Assembly (NCBI GenBank): GCA_963922205.1
Contig: CAWUHX010000036.1
Span: 372,001 to 436,000 of the forward strand
Reading direction: 5' to 3'
DNA: 64,000 bases
Source of the DNA: Romanomermis culicivorax
Taxonomy: Eukaryota; Nematoda; Enoplea; Mermithida; Mermithidae
Made by a program: the position numbers and the translations under genes. Positions 33,601 to 43,606 of the stretch are shown in pieces; the stretch's first letter is position 1, and each line of letters starts with the position of its first letter. A model generated the notes under the pieces. The model worked only from the letters and a program-made list of their open reading frames with translations. It did not search any database and was not told the DNA's origin.

Positions 33601-35886
33601 GTCAAGAATGGTATCAGACTTGACCGCCGATCCCTGTGAGGAATCAGTGTGCATCTGCACATGACCGATGGTCGTGTGCGGGTAGAGAACCACTGCGTGT
33701 GTGCTTGGGTTAACTACCTGTAGGGGTATGCGACCATTGGTCACAGTACTCACAGTACCAGCAAAGTATACATTACGTTGTTGACCCAAAAGAGGCTTAG
33801 GGAAGAAAGCTACTTCGGGCACAGTTGCATATATTGAAGGTACGGGTGCAGTGAATTGTGTTAGCGAGCGAGGCTCAAGGACAATCAACTCCTGCAAGGG
33901 TAGTGCCCCACGAGCAGAAGGTGGATTGTGGATGAGGCCTTCACACGGAACTCGAAGTTCCTTGAACTGGAGAAAGGATTTCTCCCAGCTCAAGCTGACG
34001 CAATTGAAACGTCCGAGGAAGTTCGTCCCCAAGACTAGTTCAGCTGAACAATTCTCTTGAACCTGAACTTGAATCCGTTCAGAGACATCAGCCACTGTCA
34101 CCGTGACATAGGCAGAGCCTAGCAGTAGAATCGGGGACCCATTGGCTGCTATGGGGCGAGCCCTAGTCTCTGTGAGTACCAAGTCGGGTAACTGGACCGC
34201 CAACTTGTGATCCAGGAGCGAGAAAACTGCTCCAGTATCAATGAGAGCTTTGGCCTCTACCCAATTGTTCAGTAGAACCTTGATATGAGGGGTCCTCATT
34301 TCAGTGGGGTAGAAGGCTGATACTACATGACCTGGGTCAGGTACAGAGTCATCAAAGCTCGACTCGGGCGCATTGGTTCGCCTTGGTATGGGTAAGCCAG
34401 TGCGCCTGAGTAAACCTACCAGAGCATAGCCAACCGATGTTTCCGGGTTGGCCTCAGGAGTTGGGTGGACCTGAACAGTGAGTACATGATCTGACCTCTC
34501 TCCTGAGCTCTGAGTAGCTCCTAGTGATTCAACCTCAACATCAGAGAGTGGTGGCACCTCTAGTACAGGGGATGCAGGTGCATCAGAGTCACTAGGCTCG
34601 CGAAAACGGCCTTTCTCTAGTGTAACTGGAGAATTTCCAGGCGGTGGTCGAGGGCAGTTTGACCCTGACCTGGCCATGGAATGACCACTAGCCCGTCTAG
34701 AAGAGGTCCTACTTCCTCTGGTTGACCTACGGGATGAGGCAATGGAGGAAGTTCGCGAGTGTGGCCGAGAAAGAGACGAAGTCCTTGATCGTGAGCGAGA
34801 CCCGGACCTGTGAGAGGCCCTTGATAGTGAACGTGTGTTCTCCCACCAGGGTTCGATTTGATCAATCTCGGCTGCTGTCAACAGAAGTGGTAGTTCTACC
34901 GCATTCAATCGGCAGACATGTTGTTGGTAGTCAAACGTAATATTCTGGAATTGTTCTAAGAAGTCCAATCCAAGAATCAGATCGACCGGTGCCCAGAAAG
35001 GAGACGTAGTCTTACACACATGGAGATGTATATCCACGCGTGTGTGTGGCTGACGGGTTCCCGGCAACATTAGCTCATACGGTCCTGAAAGAAGAGTATG
35101 TACGGCTTTACCATTGATACTCATCAATGGATTAAAGTCGTGATGTTGCTGGAAGGCCATCGCCGCCTGCGGACTCTCTTTGATCAGCGCTTTGTGAAGG
35201 CGTTGACTAATGATAGTCCGTGGACAACCAGTATCAAGGAAAGCTGGAGTTTCCTTGTGGTCAACCAGTACGACAAAACACGGAGTGATCCTGTCTAACT
35301 GAGTTGGCACATCGTTCTGCACGTAATGAAAACCTACCCAACGCTGAACTTTCCAGAGGAGGTTCAACGGAGAGTATTGGCTAACAAACCGAACCTGTCT
35401 TTTCCGCAGGCGGTAGCTGAGGTAATAGGAGATCCCAACGTAGATGAGAAATCCTGTACCGGCCAGTACTGCCAGGGCAATAAGTGTGTTAAAGATTAGC
35501 TGCACTGGTCCGCTCAAGAGAGACTGTAGGCCTTGCATGAGGTTGTGCTGCTGACCAGTAATCACATGGTTTGCTGCCAGACCAACACCTTCCAGTGAGG
35601 CTCTGATGTCAGTCCCTACCCCTGCAACCGCCTGATACAACGTATCTGGTTGTAGGGATAAACCAGCTGTATAGTTTACCAACCGGTTCAAGACCGCTTC
35701 AATTTGCTCAGTCTTGTAAACGTACTGTTTAAAGAAAGCAAAACTTGAAGGGGTCATGGCCAACTGATCATGAAAGAGCGCAGGAGCGTCAAAGTGAGTG
35801 ACGTTGAAGCGCTGCTTCCAGAACAGCTCCAATGGAATATGGCTCACATGGACCGTGCCAGATTCAGTAAACCAGCCAGAGCGATT
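30640..35886 (-). CDS. pol: Env C-terminal segment fused to Pol (PR-SR-PR-RT-RH-IN)
   Basis: Open from just after TGA 35889-35887 to the stop at 30640. Counting from 35847: membrane segment ~118-145 ([16 protein letters not shown].., then basic RLRKR); retropepsin 1 with DTG at 205-207 and LILGLDFL ~290-297; Arg/Ser-rich linker ~340-390; retropepsin 2 with IDTGA at 536-540 and LVLGTNFLG ~604-612; reverse transcriptase ~800-990 with YLDD 958-961; RNase H ~1100-1225 with TDAS, TELE, TDH and NADALSR; integrase with an HHCC-type finger (~1347-1388), catalytic D (GVDCMGP), D (QSDRGTD) and E (NGEVERA), and a GPY-type C-terminal motif at 1653. Catalytic residues all appear present. Such polyproteins copy the RNA and insert the DNA. 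The first ~150 residues belong to the glycoprotein. There is no ATG near the start, so expression needs readthrough of the TGA, splicing, or an intact sister copy. Confidence 0.9.
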   Translation of the reverse strand, partial: NRSGWFTESGTVHVSHIPLELFWKQRFNVTHFDAPALFHDQLAMTPSSFAFFKQYVYKTEQIEAVLNRLVNYTAGLSLQPDTLYQAVAGVGTDIRASLEGVGLAANHVITGQQHNLMQGLQSLLSGPVQLIFNTLIALAVLAGTGFLIYVGISYYLSYRLRKRQVRFVSQYSPLNLLWKVQRWVGFHYVQNDVPTQLDRITPCFVVLVDHKETPAFLDTGCPRTIISQRLHKALIKESPQAAMAFQQHHDFNPLMSINGKAVHTLLSGPYELMLPGTRQPHTRVDIHLHVCKTTSPFWAPVDLILGLDFLEQFQNITFDYQQHVCRLNAVELPLLLTAAEIDQIEPWWENTRSLSRASHRSGSRSRSRTSSLSRPHSRTSSIASSRRSTRGSRTSSRRASGHSMARSGSNCPRPPPGNSPVTLEKGRFREPSDSDAPASPVLEVPPLSDVEVESLGATQSSGERSDHVLTVQVHPTPEANPETSVGYALVGLLRRTGLPIPRRTNAPESSFDDSVPDPGHVVSAFYPTEMRTPHIKVLLNNWVEAKALIDTGAVFSLLDHKLAVQLPDLVLTETRARPIAANGSPILLLGSAYVTVTVADVSERIQVQVQENCSAELVLGTNFLGRFNCVSLSWEKSFLQFKELRVPCEGLIHNPPSARGALPLQELIVLEPRSLTQFTAPVPSIYATVPEVAFFPKPLLGQQRNVYFAGTVSTVTNGRIPLQVVNPSTHAVVLYPHTTIGHVQMHTDSSQGSAVKSDTILDHKWVEANAVVSSDISSQDKTALLDLLVAFTDLYAVDEKDTGSTDLVHHEISTGDARPVRRFPYRTAPKEKDLIIQEVKALQEKGIIRPSTSPWATNTVLVRKKNGSHRMCVDFRGLNEVTKKDVYPLPRIDDILDTLKGMKYFTTLDQANAYWSIPIAEADKEKTAFNTPIGLYEFNYLPFGLCNAPGTFQRLMDLLLTGLQWRTALTYLDDILVFGNSHTQMLERLTDVFTRLRQGGMKLRLSKCKFSHSEVEYLGYRISQKGLEPDKVKLAAVQDLPIPQNAKDIKSFLGLVSYYRRFIPGCARLSEPLTKLLRKEVTFQWSKPQQSAFDELRRLLLNPPVLRHPDFTKSFILQTDASISGIGAVLSQLDENGYDHPVAYASRGLTAAEKNYTITELETLAVVHFVKHFRPYLFQHEVVVQTDHTAVKAVLEKPNPSSRIARWGLALAEFKLTIRPRKGRSNGNADALSRLPDPNSLAGESIDDIPLYRPEGEVMMISDGAQHLANSSQRTTNGAQHLARSESYAEISQDAQHHDLLATQFEDPELASILRSLKPYGDQNDVNGYHLLDNILQKWTGESNKIVVPRSMVTTIIEAHHNDILAGHFGAKRTARLIARRYHWPSLSSDVKSSCQRCDLCQRNKPARQKTRATLKPISITGPFHRVGVDCMGPMTTSENGNRFIVVFIDYFTKWVEAFATPDITAQTIARLFVTQIVCRHGAPQILQSDRGTDFTSKLMTEITAICSTKKIHSTAYHPMTNGEVERANQTLATRLRMYVHQGHTDWDEHLPYSVFAVNISMNESTGYSPFELMYGRTPMLPVDAALSFNPPAHIIDVSTYDMEVKRHFTNALTLIQSRIERSQAAYARSYDRMARDVSYKVGDQVLKLRTTGKRGLTPKLLPIYDGPYLVTNVAYPNVTIRLEADQEDTVHVNQLRRYVSSAQPTEEEETPSTSQVIETAPLLIPSTNRDFTQDLIDPHLDAEVADP

Positions 35887-37146
35887 TCAGAAAATCCCTG
35901 TAAAGTGGTGGTCACACGGCACTTTTGGACTGAATTTAGTGAGATCTGGGCCACCGGGGGTGGCAAAATAAATGGTACCGCCGACCTGTACGGGTAGATA
36001 CTTGTAACAGGCGTCTCCCACTCGGTACGAATGATAGACATAAGTGGCGTTGACCTTTTGACACGGCCATATTGTCAGTGCTTCACCCGTAAATTCCGCC
36101 GTCAGGTCATTCCTCTGAAGAAACGCCCGGGCTCCTAGTGTAGGGTCAAAACGAAGCAACTGCCAAATCAGATCAAGGTAGCGTTGAGCGTGAGAACACA
36201 ACTCTAGCCACATGAATCGAAAATTGTTAATTTCCGACTCTTTGATCTGCTGAGCCAGGTAATTCAGTTTAGCATTGACGGGGTCAGGGACGGAGTCCTT
36301 TGCCAATCCGAATAACCTCTGGGTCAGATTAAATCTTCCGTGGATGCGTAGAAGAAGACCCTGATCCGTTCGTACTGTATTCAACCGGAGGTCAGGACAC
36401 AGTCGAAATACACGAGAGTTTCCCGGGATCTTCAGGGCAACCTGCAAATCATCGATGATGATGTGGTTCCCTGATACAGACGCAGTGTAATTACCTTGTG
36501 GCCGATAATGGCACTGTGCGCTAAAGTTTGTGGCAGGCCAAACAATTACCCCGTCTAGAGTAGTGCATTGACCTGCAGTGGGACTGCATCCACCTACATC
36601 TCCTAAGGTACTTAGAGCTGTAGTGCCATCCCACGAAGCGACCTGTCCCTCCTCGATGAAAAGGTTAGTCACTGTTTTGCAGACGTCATGGCAGCACCAT
36701 GAGTACATCACCTCCAGTGTTTGGTTAGTGCTATAAAAGCCAGGACGTATTTCCACGAGCTTTTGTAAACCAAACACCTTTGTTCGATGTGCTAGTGTAC
36801 ACGCCGCAGGTGCGAGGTGCTGAGTAGTAATGACGTCCGCAGTAATGCCCCTAGATCCGAAAAAACCAGTGTTTGTGCATACCTTACGATTCCGTAGGGT
36901 ACATTTCCATGCTTTAGTCGTGATTGGATCGGAAATAGGTACATATACTGTAACATTCATGCGTCGTGGACTCCACGAAGATTTTGGTGGTTTGCATTCA
37001 ACTTTTTGAGGTAACTCAAGTGGATGACCGCTTCTTGAAAGACCACAAAATCGGTATTGAGTAGCATGTGTTGCAGAGCTCATTCCTAAGAACAGTAGTG
37101 TCACGAAGGCCCAATTTAATACAAACAAAATATTTACAAACGGTGT
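35887..37146 (-). CDS. env: Env-like glycoprotein, ectodomain region
   Basis: In the same frame as gag (unspliced) and pol. A hydrophobic signal-like stretch (..NILFVLNWAFVTLLFLG..) precedes the first ATG at 37083, so initiation probably uses an upstream exon; TTTGCAG at 37152-37147 is a good acceptor that would begin the exon at 37146 and keep the frame. The ~360-residue region has about 16 cysteines and six N-glycosylation sequons (NVT, NQT, NFS, NYT, NLT, NAT). It ends at TGA 35889-35887; beyond it the same frame gives another sequon (NRS) and, ~130 residues on, a membrane anchor. So the features of a class of enveloped-element surface protein are present, split by one stop. I do not recognise which viral glycoprotein family it came from. 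It should act at membranes of the producing cell. Confidence 0.65.
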   Translation of the reverse strand, partial: TPFVNILFVLNWAFVTLLFLGMSSATHATQYRFCGLSRSGHPLELPQKVECKPPKSSWSPRRMNVTVYVPISDPITTKAWKCTLRNRKVCTNTGFFGSRGITADVITTQHLAPAACTLAHRTKVFGLQKLVEIRPGFYSTNQTLEVMYSWCCHDVCKTVTNLFIEEGQVASWDGTTALSTLGDVGGCSPTAGQCTTLDGVIVWPATNFSAQCHYRPQGNYTASVSGNHIIIDDLQVALKIPGNSRVFRLCPDLRLNTVRTDQGLLLRIHGRFNLTQRLFGLAKDSVPDPVNAKLNYLAQQIKESEINNFRFMWLELCSHAQRYLDLIWQLLRFDPTLGARAFLQRNDLTAEFTGEALTIWPCQKVNATYVYHSYRVGDACYKYLPVQVGGTIYFATPGGPDLTKFSPKVPCDHHFTGIF

Positions 37147-37192
37147 CTGCAAATTTACACCAAAATTTACATTTTTCACCCATCGGGCGGCT

Positions 37193-39534
37193 TCATTCTT
37201 CGACGTCGTCGTCGTCAGACGACGCGGGCTCCTCTCCGGGGAAGTCGATGACCAAGCCTCCTCCGGGGTGGACTTCTCGAAGAACGCCAATCTTCGGGGA
37301 CCGCGGGACGGTAGCCGTCGGAAATGGGGACGCCTCGGTGACGTTGACGGCGTTGTGAACGGCGGGCAACGGTTCTCCAAAGGCGTTGGCGACCGGTTGC
37401 TGGGGCGCAATTGCCGCCAAAGTTTGGGCTCCCGTCGTCGTTGTCGTCGGTGACGTAGCAACAACTGCTGTGGGCCGCACGTTGCGACTGGCCTTTTCCA
37501 CAGCGCGGCGGACGGCGTCCACTGCCGGGGACGACGGTTCACGGTCCAACAGGATCTTGTCCACCGGGGTGGCACGAATAGTTCCGTCGGCGATAAACTC
37601 GAGCGCCCGTCGAGCGACGTCGGGTCCCAAAATCCGCAACACTGCCGGTGCCGATAGCATGACGTCGGCGGCCGTAAGCGCCTCAACCTCAAACGGCTCG
37701 TTGAGTAGCGCCCAGGGGAGGTGCGGATGCTTTTTGGCCAAGTCGGTTGACCAAACAGCCCGCATCGCGTCGGTGACGGATGAGGAATCTGTAAGCAAGA
37801 AATCATTAAAGCCAGGGACTTGTAAAGATATCTGTCTTGTGAACTTGAAACTTCAGAAAAAGAAGGCAGTTTACCTATCAGATTCATCGATTCCAGTTGA
37901 CCGACGACCTCCAACGCGGAGTCCGTGGGAATTCCGGGCGGCGGTCCCTGGTTGATAACACGTGCCGGTGGCGCCGTTGTACCTTCCGTCGGTCGATACG
38001 ACGCGATTACGCTGACGTTGCCAGTCGTATTCGGTGTTGCTGACGGGTTTACGTTGACCGGCGTCGCATATTTCGGTGGTGGCGGCGGAAAAGTCGACAA
38101 CGGGGTCGCCGAAACCACTGCCGTAGCTGAAAAACCAATACTGATTACACAGACAGGATAACACAGTTGTGAGCGATCCGCCAGGTGTTCAGCCAAAACT
38201 TCATCATCCAGATCAAATAAATCTGGGTGAAGAAGACCGTCGGTAACCCCTACAGCATTATTTTGCCGTGGAGGTGACCGATATTGGTTCCCTATCCCGT
38301 GAGGAGTTGGATTAGCATACCTCCGAAAATTTCCACTTGCCCCCTGAGGAGAATAACCAGAGTTACCAAAATTAGTCTCACCAGGCAGTGTCGAATTTCG
38401 ATTGGGGCAAGCTGTTGCCCGGTGCACTCGTAGTTTTCGGCAATGCGGGCAGGGTCTGTCGCATCGGTCAGTCGGGTGCGCCCTCGTTCGACAAAAATAG
38501 CAACGGCTGGCGCCGGTGGCGGAGGCGGTGCTAGGGCCGGCGCTATCGGGATTTTGCGCCCGGCAAGTAGCGTCGTTGTGGGTGCAGCGTCCATGGTAGG
38601 AGCACATCTGTAGATGTGCCCCTGACGGGCGATTGCCGGCGGCCTGGACACGCGTCGACGGCGTCGATGACGGCGTCGAATTTCTCGAAGGTGGCGCCGA
38701 TTGCTGAGCCGTAAGTCGCGCAATGTGAGCCGTGAGCCGGGCCATCTCCGATTGTAAACGTCGAACCTCGTCGGACGGCGTGGCCGACGGACGTTGAGCG
38801 GTGCTCCTTTGATTCGACATTGACCTGACGTTGTCGGCGGTCCTTTGTTCTGAAGAGAAAACAGCATTAGATGGGGCAGTATACCTAATCTCATCCCGAA
38901 AAATCTGTGATTCCGCGTAACAGGCTGCTTTGAGCGTCTCTTCAAGAGTTGTGAACTCCCTGAACTTAATACTATCTCTAAGGACTGGTCTCAACCCTCT
39001 TAGAAAGATAGGTTTAATAATAGAATCCCTAACGTCAGTCGCGAGATCCGGATAAGCCACCCTGGACAGTCTCTTAAGGTGCTCAAGGTAGACTATCGCG
39101 GATTCAGTCGGCTTTTGCAGGCGATCCTGGATCAACTGCTGATGCAGATCTGAATCACGCCCTACTGGAAAGTCTCTCCTAAGAAAAGCCGTGAACTCTT
39201 CGTAGCGGGTAGGCTGCGGAGTACCACTGCTAAAGTCCCGGTAGGATGCCAGAGCAGGACCTGTGAGGCAAGACTCCAAAAACGCGATTTTATATGCATG
39301 ATCGGCTTCTGTTACCCCTTGAAGTGTAAAGAAGCGGGTCAAGTGGGATATAAAATCCGTTATGGACTCACCAAAAGCACCTGAAAAGGCGGGAGGGGCC
39401 ATGAAGCTGGACACAGGAGGGTGCCTTCTGCCATTCATAGCCTCTAGCTTTTGGTTGAGTGGTCCAAGGGCATTCTCAAATGCAGCTTGGACCTTATTCT
39501 CAATCTGTGAAGGTAAATCAATTTCTGACTTCAT
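37193..39534 (-). CDS. gag: Gag (nucleocapsid/capsid) with a spliced acidic C-terminus
   Basis: Two exons: 39534-37875 and 37788-37193, about 751 residues. Residues ~40-215 resemble the retrotransposon Gag capsid domain ([20 protein letters not shown], ..[12 protein letters not shown]..). Three zinc-knuckle-like motifs follow: C-X2-H-X4-H-X4-C (311-324), C-X2-C-X4-H-X4-C (345-358) and C-X2-C-X5-H-X4-C (362-376). The intron (37874-37789, 86 bp) has donor ATAG|GTAAAC and acceptor GCTTACAG. When it is removed the reader enters a frame with helix-rich sequence ([20 protein letters not shown]..) and an acidic DDDDVEE end. Unspliced RNA instead stays open through an Arg-rich stretch into the Env frame. 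The Gag frame is also open ~50 codons upstream of this ATG, to about 39690, without another ATG. Confidence 0.8.
37789..37874 (-). other. Candidate 86-bp retained/removed intron in gag
   Basis: GTAAAC...TTTCTTGCTTACAG on the minus strand. It contains no stop in the upstream frame (reads [13 protein letters not shown]..), and its length is not a multiple of three. Splicing therefore decides between the acidic Gag tail and the frame leading to Env and Pol. Confidence 0.65.
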
Positions 39535-41379
39535 AGATGAGAATTCGTCTTCCTGTAAGGTATCTAAGACGGATGATCGTGCCTGTGTAGTTATTCGATC
39601 AAACTGAATAGAGAGGGGTTCACTTGTCCGTTTAAACTTAGTGCTAAGTGGACAGGAACGTCTAGGTGTCTCTATTTTGTAGGGGTAAAGTAAGAGTTAC
39701 TTTTGTAATCGCGTGGCGAGGAAGCGCGGGAAGTACGAGATCGTTTGCGCGACGGCGTGTTGAGGCTGTAACGCTTGTTCTTTTCAATATCTAGCGGCCA
39801 CTCAGCGATGGGGCTAGAAAAGGACAAGGTTTTAGCTCTCAGAACAGCCAGACGGAGAAATAGGTTGACTCAGAAGGGAATTTATCTGGTCACCTACGTA
39901 GGTAAAGAGGGGATAACCCGAGTGTAAAGAGAGGGAGAGGTATACCCAAACTTTAGAGATGAATGGGTCAAGACCCGGTTATTTGAACCAAAAGTATAAT
40001 ACATTTGAAAAAAAGTGGTGGAATTCCAAACCATAAAATTAAGGAACCGACGTGAGGGCGTACGGATAAACCCGCTCAAAAGGGAATTTTATCTGGAGGT
40101 TCAGTCCGTTGTACTAGTTTACAAACTTTGGGATATGGGAGGGCTCGTAACCGACAAAGTCCTACTCACCAGGAGTAGCGCATGGAGTAGCTTAAGAATT
40201 AATAAGTAAAGGGGGACAACTTAAAGTAAACTTAGTGGGCGCTAATAGATAGGGACAAAATTAGTTTACAAACCAGACTACGCAAAGGGAATCGCACTAT
40301 TACGCAATCTGCCTCACTCACTAGGAGCAATTGCGAACTCTGAAAAGTGTGATGACTAGACAGGAGGATCCCGGGAGGACGTCATTCGCGTGTATGCTAC
40401 AACCGTGCCCAAAAACGGGAATGCGCGTTTTGAACAGAACGGGAACTCTCCAGGAGTATTATATACAGCTGGGGGCCGGGTTTCCGTTCACTGAGATGAA
40501 GTGAGGATCGCAGGTCACCAGTTGAGATATAAGAGCACCAGGTACCAGGGTGCTATTCTGACACACTCAGTCAGTAAAAGGGCATGGGGGTCCTTGGCCC
40601 AGCTGTGCCGGTGGTGGAGGTGGGGAAATGCAGGCTTCCTCCTATGAATCGAGGCTAGGCTCAACGCATCTTGAGATCAGGGGTACAGTCTGTCTCGAAT
40701 AAGTGAGTGTAAAGTGAGGAGCTAAGGCGGACTTAGTTGTAACGTGTTTAGGCGGACTCGAACACCTTCGCTTAGGCGGACTAGCGGTAATATTATGCTA
40801 AGGGACAAACCAACGGAGGCGGACTCAGGATTAAGGGCGACTCTAGTGCGGACATTATTAGGCCAGCTAACGAAGGCGTTTGAGTGTAAAGAAAGGAATA
40901 CAGGGGGGTCTTTTACACCTTAGGCCCAACCAGTGGCTGTGCCGTAATTCCTGAGGAATTATTCTGGTGGGGACACTAAAGAAGATCATAAATGAGAAAG
41001 AAATGCGAGAATTTAGATAAGAAATTTACAAGAAGGTTGTCAACCCTTGCGGTTGTTGGACACAGGCAGTACCGACTGCAAATGCCCAACGGTTGCGTAT
41101 GTTAAACAACCAACCCAGCTGAGGCCGAGTGTAAACCCGTTCGAACCTACAGTTAAAGCTTAGAAGAGGAGTCACGTGCTGATCCATCAGTGCCGCTACC
41201 CTTGCGGACAACTTGATCAGTGCCACGGACTGGTTGCATCTCAGGTTGCGTGAGTATGTCTACTGATGTTTCCCAGGCACCAGTGGCACACAGACACAAC
41301 CCTAGAACAAGAGCCGTAGGTGAGAAAATAATACTACAATCATCACCTAGAACTCAAGTGGCATCTTGGAAACCCACAG

Positions 41380-42210
41380 TAACCCGGTGCTGACGTCAAA
41401 AGATGTGATACACACCACCACACTCGGTGCTGACCTCAGGTAACTGGGATGTAAGTGCCATAATCTCATATTGCAGTATGTACGCCAAAAGTAAGAGCCT
41501 GCGGCTACAAACCCTTTACGGCAATACGGGGCATCGCCGCTGCTGACGCCAGAATAAGACTGTACAGTCTTAATTCCGATACTGGAATAGAGATTTATCA
41601 TTGCGGACATCAGTAGATAGGGCCCTAGGCCAGCAACCTTGCTACGACAACACGGAGCATCGCCGTTGCTGACGTCAAAAGGTAATATCTGAGTCTCAGT
41701 TATCCTACGACAATGATATGAGATGCAGTTGTTGCAGACGCCAGATGTGCGGTTTGTAAGGCCTCACACCTACGAACAACAATACGGTGCATTGCTGTTG
41801 CTGACGTCAAGGACTGAAGTCGGAATAATCGACCAATCCTAGTGCAACAACACGAGCCTCTGCTGTTGCAGACGTCAAGAAGACAGTGCCATACGGTCAC
41901 CGTCCCGCAATAACAACCTGTTACGTTGCCATTGCTGACGTCAGAGGTAGAGCCGGAGGGCCACCCACCCCTTAAAGCAACAGCAAGGGATGCAGCTGTT
42001 GCAGACGCAGGGGGAGGACACGGAGAACCTTCAACCCTGTAATGACCACCTGATATGTGGCCATTGCTGACGTCAGAAGCATGACCCCGCTAGTCAAGCC
42101 TCAGTGCAACAGCAGCATGTGAGGTAGTTGCGGACGTCAGAGGTGGGGTCGCACAAGACACAACACCTCATAACAACAACCCAAATAGGTAGGTGTTGCT
42201 GACGCCAGTG
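41380..42210 (-). repeat. Hairpin array with TTGCTGACGTCA core, ~66 bp period
   Basis: Read on the plus strand, cores of the form (G)TTGC(T/A/G)GACGYCA occur near 41388, 41426, 41540, 41601, 41667, 41731, 41798, 41866, 41932, 42000, 42064, 42127 and 42194. From the fourth on, spacing is 61-68 bp. In most units the core is the 3' side of a stem: for example GCAACAGC..GCTGTTGC (41978-42004), CAACA..TGTTG (41844-41868) and GCAAT..ATTGC (41907-41935). The stems vary in sequence while the pairing and core persist. Confidence 0.8.
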
Positions 42211-43594
42211 GTCCCAACCGATAAGGTTCTCACCACTTGCAACCACCCAGAAATAGAAAATGAGGAGAAAGAAAAAAAAGAAGACCGTACAGTAGTGGAA
42301 AAAATAATAAGAATGACCTACTGAAGGTTTGCCAACTATGACGTATGTGTGACCGATAAAGAAAAAGTTTTGTTTGTGAAAAATTTGAATAGAAGTGAAA
42401 AAGAGAATGTTTTGTTTGTTTGGGGTTTTTTTTTTGGTAGGAAAAAAAAGGATAAATTTTAATTTGTTTGTTTAGAAAGAGGAAAGAAAAGGAAATGGGG
42501 TTATAAGTTTTTATTGAATTGAGTTTGGAGATAAGAAAATTTATTAGGTGAAAAAGTTATTTTAATTGGGTCACACACGACGCATAGGGACGGAGAAATA
42601 ACAAGGAAAGTAAATAAAATTAAAATTTGAGGCCCTAGAGATAAGCAATGTGATCTGCTAAGTACGGTGTTAGATGTGTCAACAGTAAAATTTTGGCTAG
42701 TTTGGCCGGAAAAATGAGCAACTTGGCTAGTGCTCAGTGAAGATAAGAAAAATTTTGGGAAAAAGTGTGTTGACACACATACCGGACACAGATAACAACT
42801 CACGACCACACTCGACGTCCAGAATCAAGAGTGGAAGGGTTACTGTACCTCGTGATCGGAGATCCCGAAACCCTCAGGGGCTGTGAAAACCTCATGGGTT
42901 GTGATACTCAAGTACCCGTACCCAGGTATACTGTAGTTAGAGTACGTGCTAATCGCAGTCATACTGTAACCAAAAAGGCCTACGGCGCTACAGTAACCTT
43001 TCCGATCACACGCAGTGAATGGAGGCCCGAAATTAGGGGAAAAAATAGAAAGAAGAAGGAAAAATAAAAGCTCAGAGGAGAATTACGGCAGTATACTCGA
43101 TTTACTCAACTCTGGGAATCTTATGACTCTTGGGGATTAAATCTGGGGAAAAAATCGATACCAGAGGATTAACCAAAGCTTACGGGATATACTATACTCA
43201 TAAGGGGTTAATTACACGCAAGAATCATTAATTTAGTCACGCGTGGGGCAAATTCCGACCTACAGTAATTAAATTTTACTCAAATGCGGTGCTATCTGAG
43301 TTGGCGTTAAACTCGAATATAAGGGCCTATTCCGACCTAAGGGGTAGTTTACCTTCTTACGGGCGTATCCACTTACATGAGGGCAAAAAGTTCATCCCAA
43401 GGGTCAGTGTCCCACTTTGGAAGCGAATCAGCAGACCTGAGAGAGGTTTCCCCACTCAAGTGGCGATCCTCATGATCTGATGGAGGTTTCCCCTACTCAA
43501 ATCGAAAATTTACCTAATTGAAAGAGGTATCTCACTCAAAAGGTTAAAAGGTTCGTTCCCAAGGACTGTGGAGTCAGACTTAAAGGTCGATTTT

Positions 43595-43606
43595 CCAGCC
43601 TCGCCA
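43595..43606 (-). other. Primer-binding site candidate
   Basis: Directly after the 5' LTR on the element strand comes TGGCGAGGCTGG, starting with the TGG expected to pair with a tRNA CCA end. I cannot assign the tRNA. A second TGG (TGGCTCCACCAA) lies 29 bp inside the LTR edge, after an identical AATGTGACA. Confidence 0.5.

Larger units (their letters stand above)
39535..43606 (-). promoter_or_regulatory. 4.1 kb retroelement leader
   Basis: Between the 5' LTR and the gag ATG. No long open frame is supported. It contains the primer-binding region next to the LTR, an A/T-rich block (42280-42760), the hairpin array (41380-42210), and four AGGCGGACT repeats (about 40731-40830). Its length is unusual for a Ty3/gypsy leader. 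Confidence 0.7.

Noticed and set aside
38823..38890. A 35-bp GT-AG interval in gag (GTATACTGCC...CTCTTCAG)
   Set aside because: Splicing it would take the reader out of the frame that holds the zinc knuckles, so it is unlikely to be a used intron.
38292..38945. 217-codon Arg-rich frame overlapping gag
   Set aside because: It is the shadow of the zinc-knuckle region, which carries the conserved CCHC motifs in the gag frame.
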